In this document: piece after piece, positions 1 through 8,624 of the stretch | Layout: each line of letters opens with the position of its first letter | Position numbering within the stretch: position 1 is the stretch's first letter | NCBI RefSeq assembly: GCF_013213835.1 | Contig: NZ_JABSSU010000008.1 | Span: 1 to 64,000, forward strand | DNA: 64,000 nt | Source of the DNA: Winogradskyella sp. | GTDB taxonomy: Bacteria > Bacteroidota > Bacteroidia > Flavobacteriales > Flavobacteriaceae | Direction of reading: 5' to 3' | Position numbers and translations under genes: made by a program | The notes under the pieces: model-generated | Database searches by the model: none | The model's input: the letters and a program-made list of their open reading frames with translations, nothing else | What the model was told of the DNA's origin: nothing

Positions 1-225
1 ACTTGGAATATTTATGGAGGAGGCCTTCTATCCACGGCTAAAATTTATATATTTGACAGATATGGGAAACTACTCAAACAGATTAGTCCATTAGGTGCAG
101 GTTGGGACGGTACTTACAATGGTAATCTGATGCCAACCAGTGATTATTGGTTTACCATAGAGTATGTAGACCCAGTATCAAACCAACAGAAAGAGTTTAA
201 AGCCCATTTTACCTTGAAACGATAA
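1..225 (+). CDS. C-terminal end of a T9SS type B cargo protein (5' truncated)
   Basis: Frame 1 is open from the window edge to a TAA at 223-225, giving about 74 residues. The piece contains the pattern typical of the gliding-motility-associated (CHU_C, type B) C-terminal domain: a beta-strand with IFDRYGK, then GWDGTYNG, then a strand-rich end finishing in FTLKR. This domain targets large secreted or surface-anchored proteins to the type IX secretion system. The following gene, 8 bases downstream, is a PorP/SprF-family protein, the usual neighbour of type B cargo. What the passenger part of the protein does cannot be seen because it lies outside the window. Confidence 0.85.
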   Translation, partial: TWNIYGGGLLSTAKIYIFDRYGKLLKQISPLGAGWDGTYNGNLMPTSDYWFTIEYVDPVSNQQKEFKAHFTLKR

Positions 226-233
226 AATAAATT

Positions 234-1247
234 ATGAAATTAAAAAAGTTTTGTTTTGCAGTTTTAACTGTATTAATAGCAAATATTAGTTTAGCACAAG
301 AAGGTGTGCCAATTTATTCTGATTATTTGACAGATAATTATTATTTAATCCATCCATCTATGGCTGGTGTGGCAAATTGTGCTAAAGTGAGATTAACAGC
401 AAGACAACAATGGTTTGGTGTTGATGATGCTCCAAGTTTACAGACTTTAAGTATTAATGGGAGAATGGGAGATTCACCTGTAGCTTTAGGTGGAATTATG
501 TTTAATGATGCTAACGGATATCATTCTACTGTAGGTGGATATGCTTCCTTTGCTTATCATTTAATGTTTTCTAGAAATGAAATTGATTTAAATATGCTGT
601 CGTTTGGTATAAGCGCAGGGTTTTTACAGTATAAGTTAGATGAATCGGAATTTTTAGCACCAGGTGAGTTTGATGCAATTATTGCAGGTATCGAACAAAG
701 TGCTACAAACTTCAACGTGGATGTTGGATTGTCTTACCATTATGTAGATTTCTATGCTCATTTTACAGCAAAAAATATTTTAGAGAATGATGGGATTAAC
801 TGGAATAGAAATAATGACTTCGAATTTAGAAACCTTAGAACCTTCTTACTTTCGACTGGTTATACTATAAGTCAATATGGGAGTGATTGGAGCTATGAAC
901 CATCTTTAATGTATATGTATAGAGATGCAACTGAAGAATCTTCTATTGATGTAAATATGAAAGTTTACAGAGAAATGGACTTTGGTAAAGTTTGGGGTGG
1001 TTTATCATACAGACGAAGTTTAGATGGTGCTGAGTTTGTTGACGGTTCTGGAGTAAGCAGTCAAAAATTGCAATACATAACACCATTTATTGGAGTAGAT
1101 TATAACAATTTTGTTTTCGCATATACGTATTCATATCAAGCTAATACAGTTAATTTTAACACAGGTGGTTTTCATCAATTAACCTTAGGTTATAACTTTA
1201 ATTGTAGAAGAGAGAAATACGAATGTAACTGTCCGGCAGTTAATTAA
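234..1247 (+). CDS. PorP/SprF family type IX secretion system outer-membrane protein
   Basis: The 337-residue product starts with a signal peptide (MKLKKFCFAVL..., cleavage near residue 21 after SLAQ). An early conserved block, PIYSDYLTDNYYLIHPSMAG, is typical of the PorP/SprF family. The rest is rich in alternating aromatic strands, fitting an outer-membrane beta-barrel. Family members are associated with type IX secretion and gliding, and are often encoded right after a type B cargo protein whose surface attachment they are thought to support, as here. The protein ends with a Cys-rich tail (CRREKYECNC). A strong bidirectional terminator follows. Confidence 0.88.
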   Translation: MKLKKFCFAVLTVLIANISLAQEGVPIYSDYLTDNYYLIHPSMAGVANCAKVRLTARQQWFGVDDAPSLQTLSINGRMGDSPVALGGIMFNDANGYHSTVGGYASFAYHLMFSRNEIDLNMLSFGISAGFLQYKLDESEFLAPGEFDAIIAGIEQSATNFNVDVGLSYHYVDFYAHFTAKNILENDGINWNRNNDFEFRNLRTFLLSTGYTISQYGSDWSYEPSLMYMYRDATEESSIDVNMKVYREMDFGKVWGGLSYRRSLDGAEFVDGSGVSSQKLQYITPFIGVDYNNFVFAYTYSYQANTVNFNTGGFHQLTLGYNFNCRREKYECNCPAVN

Positions 1248-1253
1248 TAAAAC

Positions 1254-1288
1254 AAAAAGCGGTTCTAAATTATGAACCGCTTTTTTTT
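1254..1288. terminator. Bidirectional intrinsic terminator
   Basis: AAAAAGCGGTTC and GAACCGCTTTTT form a perfect stem around an 8-base loop, with T runs on both strands. It separates the convergent PorP/SprF gene and the VWA lipoprotein gene, whose stop codon lies at its right edge. Confidence 0.92.
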
Positions 1289-2456
1289 ATTCCCAGGTAT
1301 AGTTTTTCTTTTTGGCTTGCGTTTTTAGAGCTGTTATCATGGCGTTTTCTAATCCATTTAGATTATACTTCGTTTTTTCTGAAATGAAGGCTTTCCGTTT
1401 AGTGTTTAATTTTTTGATTTCGGTTTGAATCTTTTCTCGCTCTTTTCTCTTTTTATCAACATAAGCTTTAATTTCTTCTTTAGATTTTCCTTTTAATTCT
1501 TTGGGAAGTTGACTTTGTTTTAAATCATCATAAGAGAAATCATCAGTGCTTTCGGCATCAACTAAATCCCAAGAGCTATTTGTATAAAGTCTAGAGCTCT
1601 TGCTAACAGTTCTACTTACAGCATTAGCCTTATTGTAACTAATTGCATTAGAATCTTGTTCGGCCTGCATAGTCATTTTACTGTGTCCGTATTGACCATA
1701 AGCTACATAAGTCTTATTTAGTTTTTCATTAAGTTCAAGAATTTTATCATCATAAGGTGAGGCAATATGAACAGTTGCTTTATTGTGATTTATAGCCATA
1801 TAATCGCCATGTGTTAAGTCTGCACCATCTTTCCAATAGCTTGAAATTCCTTGATTGTATTCACCACAAAATATCGTATTAACTGTAATATCATGATTAT
1901 GAGCTAATTTAGAGGCGTCTTTATAACTTACTTTACCTTGAGTATATGGTTCATTACCAGCTATGAATATCATTTTTAGATCTTTCTTGTTTTCGCCCCA
2001 ATCTAATTGATTAATTGCTGTTTGTACGACTTTGCCACAGTATTCATTTCCTCCATTAGTAGTTAATGAAAACAATGATTTTGAAATTTCATCCAAGTCA
2101 TCACTAAATTCTATAACCTGTCTTAAATAACCTTCATCCGCATTTAGGTTATCATTACCATATTCATAAAGGGCAATTTTCAGACTCGGATTTTCATCAT
2201 CGCATTTGGCGTAAGATAATTCATTAACTATTTCCCAGAGTTGCGCTTTTGCTTGATCAATAAGTCCATCCATACTATTACTTGTGTCTAAAAGCAGCGC
2301 TACCTTAATCTCTGCTTGGCTATTCTCCGTTTGGGTAGTCTGTAAAACCTGAGATGAAGCTGCAATGTCCTGATGTGTTGTTTTTGAGTTTGCATTACAT
2401 GCTGTAAAGAGCATTATACTTAATAATGATACTAAACCTTTTATTTTCGTTTTCAT
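1287..2456 (-). CDS. VWA-domain lipoprotein
   Basis: The 389-residue protein has a lipoprotein signal with Cys20 (LFTAC). A von Willebrand factor A domain spans roughly residues 50-250. Its MIDAS metal-binding signature D-T-S-N-S is at residues 57-61, and a second acidic or Thr-rich segment (SLTTNGGNEY) follows. The last ~90 residues are charged and probably helical (KGKSKEEIKAYVDKKRKEREK). VWA lipoproteins bind partner proteins through a divalent metal, but no enzymatic role can be inferred. The gene starts 4 bp after the stop of the SIMPL-like gene, so the two are almost certainly co-transcribed. The partner or substrate is unknown. Confidence 0.75.
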   Translation of the reverse strand: MKTKIKGLVSLLSIMLFTACNANSKTTHQDIAASSQVLQTTQTENSQAEIKVALLLDTSNSMDGLIDQAKAQLWEIVNELSYAKCDDENPSLKIALYEYGNDNLNADEGYLRQVIEFSDDLDEISKSLFSLTTNGGNEYCGKVVQTAINQLDWGENKKDLKMIFIAGNEPYTQGKVSYKDASKLAHNHDITVNTIFCGEYNQGISSYWKDGADLTHGDYMAINHNKATVHIASPYDDKILELNEKLNKTYVAYGQYGHSKMTMQAEQDSNAISYNKANAVSRTVSKSSRLYTNSSWDLVDAESTDDFSYDDLKQSQLPKELKGKSKEEIKAYVDKKRKEREKIQTEIKKLNTKRKAFISEKTKYNLNGLENAMITALKTQAKKKNYTWE

Positions 2457-2460
2457 ATGC

Positions 2461-3489
2461 TTATTGTTTTGTGTTTAATTCTTTAACGTCAATTGTTCCG
2501 TTAGGTGAGATGACATAATACTTATGGTCTATCTCAGTTTTAATAATCGGATCTTGTTTTCTTTCTATTGGCTTCGGTGTAAGCAATAATTTTATATTCA
2601 TACCAATTTGTACTACAGGTTCTAAAATTGAAGGATTTACAACTATATCATAGTTTTCGTAAGTCAAAGGTTGATAGTAATAAGAAGTTTGCTTTTTGGC
2701 AGTGGTTACACCTTTGTCCTTTTTCATAGCTTCAAAAGAAATGCTGTTATATGCCTGATAGCTTTGATAAAAGTCTTTTGGGAAGTAACAATACTTGTCA
2801 TCGGCAATTTGGACATCATATGTTGTAAGATCAAAACCTAAGTTAGAGTAATAGGATTTTTTGTCATCTATTAATTGAAGCAGTTTTTCCTGAAGATTCT
2901 TATAAACCTCTTGAATATTATCTATAAAATAATCCACCTTAACAAGATTGTAAACTTCACTCTTAGCACAAGATTCTAGGATATATTCAAACTGGTGTGT
3001 TTGTGTAAATTGAATGTGAAGATTTTGTTGTAATTCAAATCCTTTAGGCACTTCGGTGTACGTTTTACTGAATAGTTTTTTGGTAACTTCTACTTCATAA
3101 ACAGGAACAAAAGAAATTACATCAATGGCAATATGTTTATCAGTAATTCCTATAGATTGTAGACGATGTTTTATACTGTCTATGCGGTTTTTCATGAGTC
3201 TGTTAGCTTCCTTAGCCGTAGGCCCGATTTGAGATAAATTAAAGATTGCAGTGTATGTTGAAGCATTCACATTTTGAAGTGCCTTAACGTCAATAGTAAG
3301 AATGTTACTTGGGTGTAATACTTTATGAATTTGTTGTTGAACTGTGGGGTTATAAACCTGTGCATTTCCAGCGGATAGAATATTCTGCCTTGAAATATCG
3401 GTTGTGATTTGATTGTAGTTTCCTTTGTGTTGAGAAAACACACTTAAGCATACCAATAGAAATATGCCTAAAATTGATTTGTTCTTCAT
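2461..3489 (-). CDS. SIMPL (DUF541)-like secreted protein
   Basis: I place the start at 3489 rather than the upstream in-frame ATG at 3543. From 3489 the protein begins MKNKSILGIFLLVCLSVFSQ, a clean signal peptide, while the extra 18 upstream residues would spoil it. The mature part (~320 residues) resembles the SIMPL/DUF541 fold: a strand with a variable region, a helix with repeated acidic/Arg residues (EANRLMKNRIDSIKHRL), then a GITDKHI turn and a repeat of this layout. SIMPL proteins are envelope proteins of poorly defined function. The gene is first in a two-gene operon with the VWA lipoprotein. The family call rests on layout and is not certain. Confidence 0.55.
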   Translation of the reverse strand: MKNKSILGIFLLVCLSVFSQHKGNYNQITTDISRQNILSAGNAQVYNPTVQQQIHKVLHPSNILTIDVKALQNVNASTYTAIFNLSQIGPTAKEANRLMKNRIDSIKHRLQSIGITDKHIAIDVISFVPVYEVEVTKKLFSKTYTEVPKGFELQQNLHIQFTQTHQFEYILESCAKSEVYNLVKVDYFIDNIQEVYKNLQEKLLQLIDDKKSYYSNLGFDLTTYDVQIADDKYCYFPKDFYQSYQAYNSISFEAMKKDKGVTTAKKQTSYYYQPLTYENYDIVVNPSILEPVVQIGMNIKLLLTPKPIERKQDPIIKTEIDHKYYVISPNGTIDVKELNTKQ

Positions 3490-3705
3490 TTTGGCTTGTT
3501 TTTTAATTAATGAAGTCGTAAAGCTCAAGTGAAAAAAGAGCAATTAAAAATCGTAATGAGTAAGAGCGCCTTATAAATGGGTAAAACAAGTCTTGTTTTT
3601 AGTAAAACCTATTATTTTACCTTTCTTTTGGTCTTAGATAGACTTTTTCGATTTTTTGAATCCAAATAAAGTCATTATGTTTAATCCAATAATTATATTT
3701 AATGG

Positions 3706-5877
3706 GTGAAAGCACATAGATTACATATCCTTTTTTCATTTTTTTTCTTATTTGTTATCAGTGCGTTTGGGCAAAGTAACAAGAGTCAAACTTCGGATGA
3801 TGTAGGAATCTTTACTGTAAGAGGTTCTATTTATGAGAAAGACACGCGAAAGCCAATTGCTCGGGCGGATGTTCAAATAAATGGTGGAAATTATACACGA
3901 ACTGATTTTGATGGGAAATTTACCATTAAAGCCAAAGTTGGTGATGAACTTGTGGTATCGCATGGCTCATTTGAAACCGTGAGATATACCATAGTCAATA
4001 ATGAACGGATTTACATTGAAGTACTTCCGGAAAATGAAACACAAAGCAGAAGTAAAAAGTTTAAGTCAGAAAGAGAAGCTTTTAATAAATTAATTGATTC
4101 TGCAGATTCCTATATCAAATCAGATGCAGCTAAAAGTATTCAGTTTATCGGTGATGCTTTAGATGAAGACATATCATCAAAACAGAGTGCCGAAGCCTAT
4201 GAGTTATTAGGTGATGTACATATGTTTTGGAAACAGTATGATTTAGCCATTTCGGCATATAAAATTAGTATTCAAAATATAGAAACAAATTCAGCAAAAC
4301 TAAAACTTGCTAGAGCCTATTTAAAAAATGATAATAACGAGAAGAGTATTGAAGCATATAACGATATAAGAGAAAGAAAACTCACCAACTATCAAAAGGT
4401 TGAATTGCATGAAGGTATAGGAGACGCTAACTTGGCAGTTAGAAATTTTACGGGTTCTATTAAGGCCTATGAAGAAGGTTTGAAGGTTGCGAAAAAACAC
4501 TTAATAACTCCCAAGGTTACAGACCTAAATTCTAAAATTGCTCAAGCTTATAATTTACAAGGTGATATTACTAATGCTCGTGGATATTTTAGTAATTCAT
4601 TAAACCTTGCTGCACAAGAAAACAAGCAACGAGCTGTCGAAGAACAAATAAAAGTCGCAGAGTTTAATAGTGAGATTGAAGATTACCAGAATGAAATACA
4701 GTTACGTAAGCAAGCAATAACTAGTATAAATGATATTGAAAGAGATTCATTTATACCTAACGAGAGCTCCTTAACTGTTCAAAAGCAAAATTATAAAATA
4801 GGTAATGCTTATATATTGAGTAATGAACTAGAAAATGCAATTCCTTATTTAGAAAAAAGTGTTGAAGAAGCTGATAAAAGAGGCGATTTAGAAGTGAAAA
4901 AAGATGCGACTAGAAAACTATCAGAAGCCTTATTGGGTGTTGGTCAAAAAGAACAGAGCTATGCCGTTTTAGCTGAACATATAAGTGTTGTAGATAAACT
5001 TTACACTCAAAAGATACAAGAAATATCGCAAGCTGCGCGCTTTAGTCGTATTATAGCAGAGCAACAAAATAGAATTACATCAATTGAAAGTGATAGAGCT
5101 TTATCACGCAGTAAATATGAGTTAACACAAGAGCGAAATAAACGTCAACAACTCATTATATATTCATTGTTAGGTGGATTAGTCCTGTTTCTAATTACTG
5201 GCTATTTTATGTTTAAGTATATAAGACAACAACGATTAGCAAATAATCTTTTAGCTTTAAAATCGTTGCGTAGTCAAATGAATCCACATTTTATTTTTAA
5301 CGCCTTAAACTCTGTCAATAGTTTTATTGCCACAAATGATGAACGTACTGCAAATAAATATTTATCTGATTTTTCATATTTAATGAGAGCAGTATTAGAA
5401 AATAGTGAAGAGGATTTTATTCCATTAAATAAGGAAATTGAATTATTACAATTGTATACCAAACTCGAACATTTTAGGTTTCAAGATAAGTTTGACTATG
5501 ATATTGAAGTAGATGATAATATAGATGTTGAAAGTTTTAAAATTCCTCCAATGTTGTTACAACCATACATTGAAAATGCTGTTTGGCATGGACTACGATA
5601 TAAAACTGAAAAAGGAAAGTTAAGTGTTTCAATTAGGCCGAAAGGTAAAGACGAAATTGAAATAATTATATCAGATGATGGTATAGGACGAGAAAGATCT
5701 AAGGATTTAAAAACCTCAAATCAGAAAAAACAGAAATCTAAAGGCATGGGTAATATCAAAAAGCGTGTGACTATTTTAAACGAAATGTATAGAGATAAAG
5801 TTGATGTTACTGTTGAGGATTTAGAAAATACTGGTGATGTTGGAACAAAAGTTATTGTAACACTTAGAAAAGATTAA
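3706..5877 (+). CDS. LytS-type sensor histidine kinase with CarboxypepD_reg-like and TPR domains
   Basis: The start is GTG at 3706; the nearby ATG at 3702 is in another frame and stops at once. From GTG the product (723 aa) begins with a signal peptide ending near FGQS. A carboxypeptidase-regulatory-like beta-sandwich follows (about 32-105, GSIYEKDTRKPIARADVQING). Helical TPR-like repeats span about 160-440. A transmembrane helix lies at about 484-506. The cytoplasmic part is a His_kinase (LytS/YehU) domain: MNPHFIFNALN with the conserved His528, then an HATPase with the N-box near Asn624 and the G-boxes DDGIGRE and GMGNIKKR. The LytTR response regulator follows 82 bp downstream. The ligand is unknown. 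Confidence 0.85.
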   Translation: MKAHRLHILFSFFFLFVISAFGQSNKSQTSDDVGIFTVRGSIYEKDTRKPIARADVQINGGNYTRTDFDGKFTIKAKVGDELVVSHGSFETVRYTIVNNERIYIEVLPENETQSRSKKFKSEREAFNKLIDSADSYIKSDAAKSIQFIGDALDEDISSKQSAEAYELLGDVHMFWKQYDLAISAYKISIQNIETNSAKLKLARAYLKNDNNEKSIEAYNDIRERKLTNYQKVELHEGIGDANLAVRNFTGSIKAYEEGLKVAKKHLITPKVTDLNSKIAQAYNLQGDITNARGYFSNSLNLAAQENKQRAVEEQIKVAEFNSEIEDYQNEIQLRKQAITSINDIERDSFIPNESSLTVQKQNYKIGNAYILSNELENAIPYLEKSVEEADKRGDLEVKKDATRKLSEALLGVGQKEQSYAVLAEHISVVDKLYTQKIQEISQAARFSRIIAEQQNRITSIESDRALSRSKYELTQERNKRQQLIIYSLLGGLVLFLITGYFMFKYIRQQRLANNLLALKSLRSQMNPHFIFNALNSVNSFIATNDERTANKYLSDFSYLMRAVLENSEEDFIPLNKEIELLQLYTKLEHFRFQDKFDYDIEVDDNIDVESFKIPPMLLQPYIENAVWHGLRYKTEKGKLSVSIRPKGKDEIEIIISDDGIGRERSKDLKTSNQKKQKSKGMGNIKKRVTILNEMYRDKVDVTVEDLENTGDVGTKVIVTLRKD

Positions 5878-5882
5878 TAAAA

Positions 5883-5932
5883 TGTCATGCAGAGCGAGGT
5901 CTCTGAGGATATTCGAAGTGTAGTCGAGTTAT
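5883..5932 (+). repeat. Degenerate dispersed intergenic repeat, copy 1
   Basis: The stretch begins TGTCATGCAGAGCG and contains CGAAGTGTAGTCGAG. This resembles the short intergenic repeats (TGTCA..CTGAGCG..GTCGAAG) that are common in Flavobacteriaceae genomes. It sits between the histidine kinase and its response regulator, and a related stretch occurs at 16339-16384. Confidence 0.5.
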
Positions 5933-5959
5933 CTGTTCATTAAATAAAGCATAAAAAAC

Positions 5960-6694
5960 ATGAAGTTAAATGCAATCTTAGTCGAGGATGAGGAAACAAG
6001 TAGAAAAATATTACGGAATTACTTGTCAAAATATTGTCCTAATATTAATGTTTTAGGTGAAGCTGCAAATATAGAGGAAGGACTTGTTTTAATTCGAAAT
6101 AACGATTTAGATGTCGTATTTCTTGATGTTGAAATGCCCTACGGGAATGCCTTTGATTTATTAGAAAAAGTAGGTGATATTAATTTTGAGACAATATTTG
6201 TTACAGCTTATAATCACTATGCTATTGAGGCATTAAATGCACATGCCTCTTACTATTTAATGAAACCAATTTCTATAGATGAGCTTATTAAAGCCGTTGA
6301 TTATGTTACTGAGATTAGAACAAAAGAAGAAGCTTTACAAGATCAGGTTTTAGTTCCAAAAACAAATAAAGTGGACGGTAAAATTACAATACCTCAGCAA
6401 GACGGTTTCGAAGTTATTGATACGTCGGATATTTTATTTTGTAAAGCAGACGATAACTATACTGAAATTTACCTAAATACTAATAGAAAGAAGTTAGTCA
6501 GTAAGACATTGAAGTATATTGAAGAAAGCTTAAAAGACGCCAACTTTGCGAGAGTACATAAAAGCTATCTTGTTAATGTTGATGAAGTGGTAAAATATGT
6601 AAAAGGAAAAGGTGGAAGTGTTGTTCTTAGCAATGGAAAAGAAATAATGGTGTCAGCCTCAAAGAAATCTGAACTTTTATCGTATTTTAAATAA
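5960..6694 (+). CDS. LytTR-family response regulator
   Basis: The 244-residue protein has an N-terminal receiver domain. Acidic pocket residues are in VEDEE (8-12), the phospho-acceptor is Asp56 (FLDVEMP), the switch Thr is Thr82 and the conserved Lys is Lys102 (MKP). A C-terminal LytTR DNA-binding domain (about 140-244) contains CKADDNYTEIYL and the signature FARVHKSYLVN. It is the natural partner of the LytS-type kinase upstream. Its targets cannot be read from the sequence. Confidence 0.93.
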   Translation: MKLNAILVEDEETSRKILRNYLSKYCPNINVLGEAANIEEGLVLIRNNDLDVVFLDVEMPYGNAFDLLEKVGDINFETIFVTAYNHYAIEALNAHASYYLMKPISIDELIKAVDYVTEIRTKEEALQDQVLVPKTNKVDGKITIPQQDGFEVIDTSDILFCKADDNYTEIYLNTNRKKLVSKTLKYIEESLKDANFARVHKSYLVNVDEVVKYVKGKGGSVVLSNGKEIMVSASKKSELLSYFK

Positions 6695-6729
6695 TAAATT
6701 ACTTTTTAATAATAACTAATTTCTTATTT

Positions 6730-7245
6730 ATGCCAATAATAAAACCAGTAAGAGGAATTCATCCTCAAGTTCCCGAAGATTGTTTTGTTGCTGAAAATGC
6801 TACTATAGTAGGCGAAGTTACTATGGGAAGCAATTGTAGTGTTTGGTTTAACGCTGTGGTAAGAGGAGATGTGCATTTTATTAAATTGGGTGACAAAGTC
6901 AATGTACAAGATGGTGCAGTGATACATGCCACTTATCAGAAATCCCCAACAACTATTGGTAATAATGTGTCTATTGGTCACAATGCTATTGTTCACGGTT
7001 GTACAATTCATGATAATGTGCTTATTGGAATGGGAAGTATCGTAATGGATGACTGCATTATAGAGAGTAATAGTATAATCGCAGCTGGAGCAGTTGTTAC
7101 AAAAAATACTGTTGTAGAATCTGGAAGTATCTATGCAGGCGTACCAGCAAAAAAGGTAAAGGACATTAGTAAAGCATTAATTTCTGGTGAAATAGACCGC
7201 ATAGCAAACAACTATGTTAAATATTCAGGTTGGTTCAAGAAATAG
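6730..7245 (+). CDS. Gamma-carbonic-anhydrase-like hexapeptide-repeat protein
   Basis: At 171 residues it has the usual length for the YrdA/PaaY/CamH-like group. Left-handed beta-helix hexapeptide repeats run through most of it (NATIVGEV, SIGHNAIV, VLIGMGSIV). The three histidines that bind zinc in gamma-class carbonic anhydrases are present at His66, His84 and His89. Members may hydrate CO2, act on thioesters, or be inactive; this one keeps the metal ligands, but activity is not shown. It converges with murI, and only one base separates the two stop codons. Confidence 0.88.
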   Translation: MPIIKPVRGIHPQVPEDCFVAENATIVGEVTMGSNCSVWFNAVVRGDVHFIKLGDKVNVQDGAVIHATYQKSPTTIGNNVSIGHNAIVHGCTIHDNVLIGMGSIVMDDCIIESNSIIAAGAVVTKNTVVESGSIYAGVPAKKVKDISKALISGEIDRIANNYVKYSGWFKK

Positions 7246-7246
7246 A

Positions 7247-8026
7247 CTAAAAATCTAAATATTCAGTAGAAAACTTTCCTTCTAAAATGGAATTCAAAAC
7301 GTCTACTTTACCATTCGAATGCAGGCTGATTTTAGGTTCGTCCTTAGATGTGTTTAATAAGTTATTTTTTGCTAAAATATATTGAGTTTGTTTGGCTACA
7401 GCTAGTCCAGAATCTATTATACTAATGTGTTCTGGTAGCATCTTTTTAAGGATTGGTATAAGGTAAGGATAATGTGTACAGCCTAACACTAAATAATCAA
7501 TATTTTCTTCTAACATAGGATTGATATAACTCTCTAGTAGGTGGTACATTTCTTTTGTTTCTAGTTGTCCATTTTCAATTAGTGGAACAATACCTTCACC
7601 AACCTGTTCAATAACTTTTATTCCATTAGCAAAGAGGTCTGTAGTTTTATGGAACAATTGACTACTTAAAGTGCCTTTAGTGGCTAATATACCAACCGCT
7701 TTAGTTTTAGTTTTTAATGCTGCAGGTTTAATGGCTGGTTCAATACCTATAAATGGTAAATGAAAGTGTTGTCTGAGATAGGTAATCGAGTTTGTAGTCG
7801 CAGTATTACATGCTACTACAATAAGTTTACACTCTTTTTTAAGTAAAAACTCTGTGTTCTTGATGCTAAGCTTAATGATGTGTTCTTTAGATTTATTTCC
7901 ATAAGGAGCATTTTTGCTATCTGCGAGATAAATGCAATTTTCGTTTGGTAATAAAGCATGAATTTCTTTAAAAATAGAAGTGCCTCCTATACCAGAATCA
8001 AATATGCCGATGGGTTTTGTACTCAT
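7247..8026 (-). CDS. murI: Glutamate racemase
   Basis: The 259-residue enzyme interconverts L- and D-glutamate for peptidoglycan synthesis in the cytoplasm. The start motif PIGIFDSGIGG carries Asp10. The two catalytic cysteines are Cys73 (VACNTATTNS) and Cys183 (LGCTHYP), both in the expected contexts. Length is normal for the family. It lies downstream of the bamA-ompH genes but is separated from them by a terminator, so it probably has its own promoter; a TAnnTTTG-like box (minus strand, 8032-8039) lies just ahead of the start. Confidence 0.96.
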   Translation of the reverse strand: MSTKPIGIFDSGIGGTSIFKEIHALLPNENCIYLADSKNAPYGNKSKEHIIKLSIKNTEFLLKKECKLIVVACNTATTNSITYLRQHFHLPFIGIEPAIKPAALKTKTKAVGILATKGTLSSQLFHKTTDLFANGIKVIEQVGEGIVPLIENGQLETKEMYHLLESYINPMLEENIDYLVLGCTHYPYLIPILKKMLPEHISIIDSGLAVAKQTQYILAKNNLLNTSKDEPKISLHSNGKVDVLNSILEGKFSTEYLDF

Positions 8027-8036
8027 TCTTACAAAA

Positions 8037-8070
8037 ATAAAAAGTCGCTTTTAAGAAAGCGACTTTTTTA
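8037..8070 (-). terminator. Intrinsic terminator of the bamA-ompH gene block
   Basis: AAAGTCGCTTT (8041-8051) pairs with AAAGCGACTTT (8056-8066) around a TAAG loop, with T-rich tails on both strands. It lies between the ompH-like stop and the murI start on the minus strand. A possible murI -7 box (8032-8039) overlaps its T tract. Confidence 0.85.
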
Positions 8071-8091
8071 TATAGTATTTGAAATTGTAGT

Positions 8092-8592
8092 TTAAATACC
8101 TAATTCAGCCTTTACATCTGACATAAGATCCTTTCCTTGAGCGACAATTAACCCACCTTTCTCAAGAACATAATCGAAACCTTGTGCAGCTGCTACTTTT
8201 TCAATTGCAGCTTTTGCTTTTTCAGTTATTGGTTTTAATTTTTCAATTTCTTTTTTCTGAAGATCCATTTGAGCGTTTTGTTGGAATTGAGCTAAACTCT
8301 GTTCCATACCTTGAACCTCTTTCATACGCTCAATATTAGTCTCTTCAGTTTGAGTAGCCGCTTCAGCCCCATATTGTTTCTTTTTAGCTTCAATCTCTTT
8401 ATAAGAATCTTCCATTTGTGCTTGGTAAGTTTTACCAAGTTTTTCAATCTCAGCCTCAGCAGCTTTATATTCTGGCATCGCTTTGATTAATTCTTGCGTA
8501 TCAATATGTGCAATCTTACTTTGTGCAGTCATAAAACTTGTTGCCCCAATAAAAAGTGCTGTTGCAAATAATAATGATTTTAAATGTTTCAT
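8092..8592 (-). CDS. OmpH/Skp-family periplasmic chaperone
   Basis: The 166-residue protein has a signal peptide (MKHLKSLLFATALFIGATSFMTAQ). The mature part begins SKIAHIDTQELIKAMPEYKAAE, the classic OmpH/Skp start, followed by a long coiled-coil and the C-terminal strand GFDYVLEKGGLIVAQG. Skp-like proteins hold unfolded outer-membrane proteins in the periplasm on the way to BamA. It is the last gene of a block that contains bamA and a second, longer OmpH-like gene, so a role in barrel assembly is well supported by context. Confidence 0.92.
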   Translation of the reverse strand: MKHLKSLLFATALFIGATSFMTAQSKIAHIDTQELIKAMPEYKAAEAEIEKLGKTYQAQMEDSYKEIEAKKKQYGAEAATQTEETNIERMKEVQGMEQSLAQFQQNAQMDLQKKEIEKLKPITEKAKAAIEKVAAAQGFDYVLEKGGLIVAQGKDLMSDVKAELGI

Positions 8593-8624
8593 TTTCTCTA
8601 AATTGTATTTGTGTGTTATAATTA

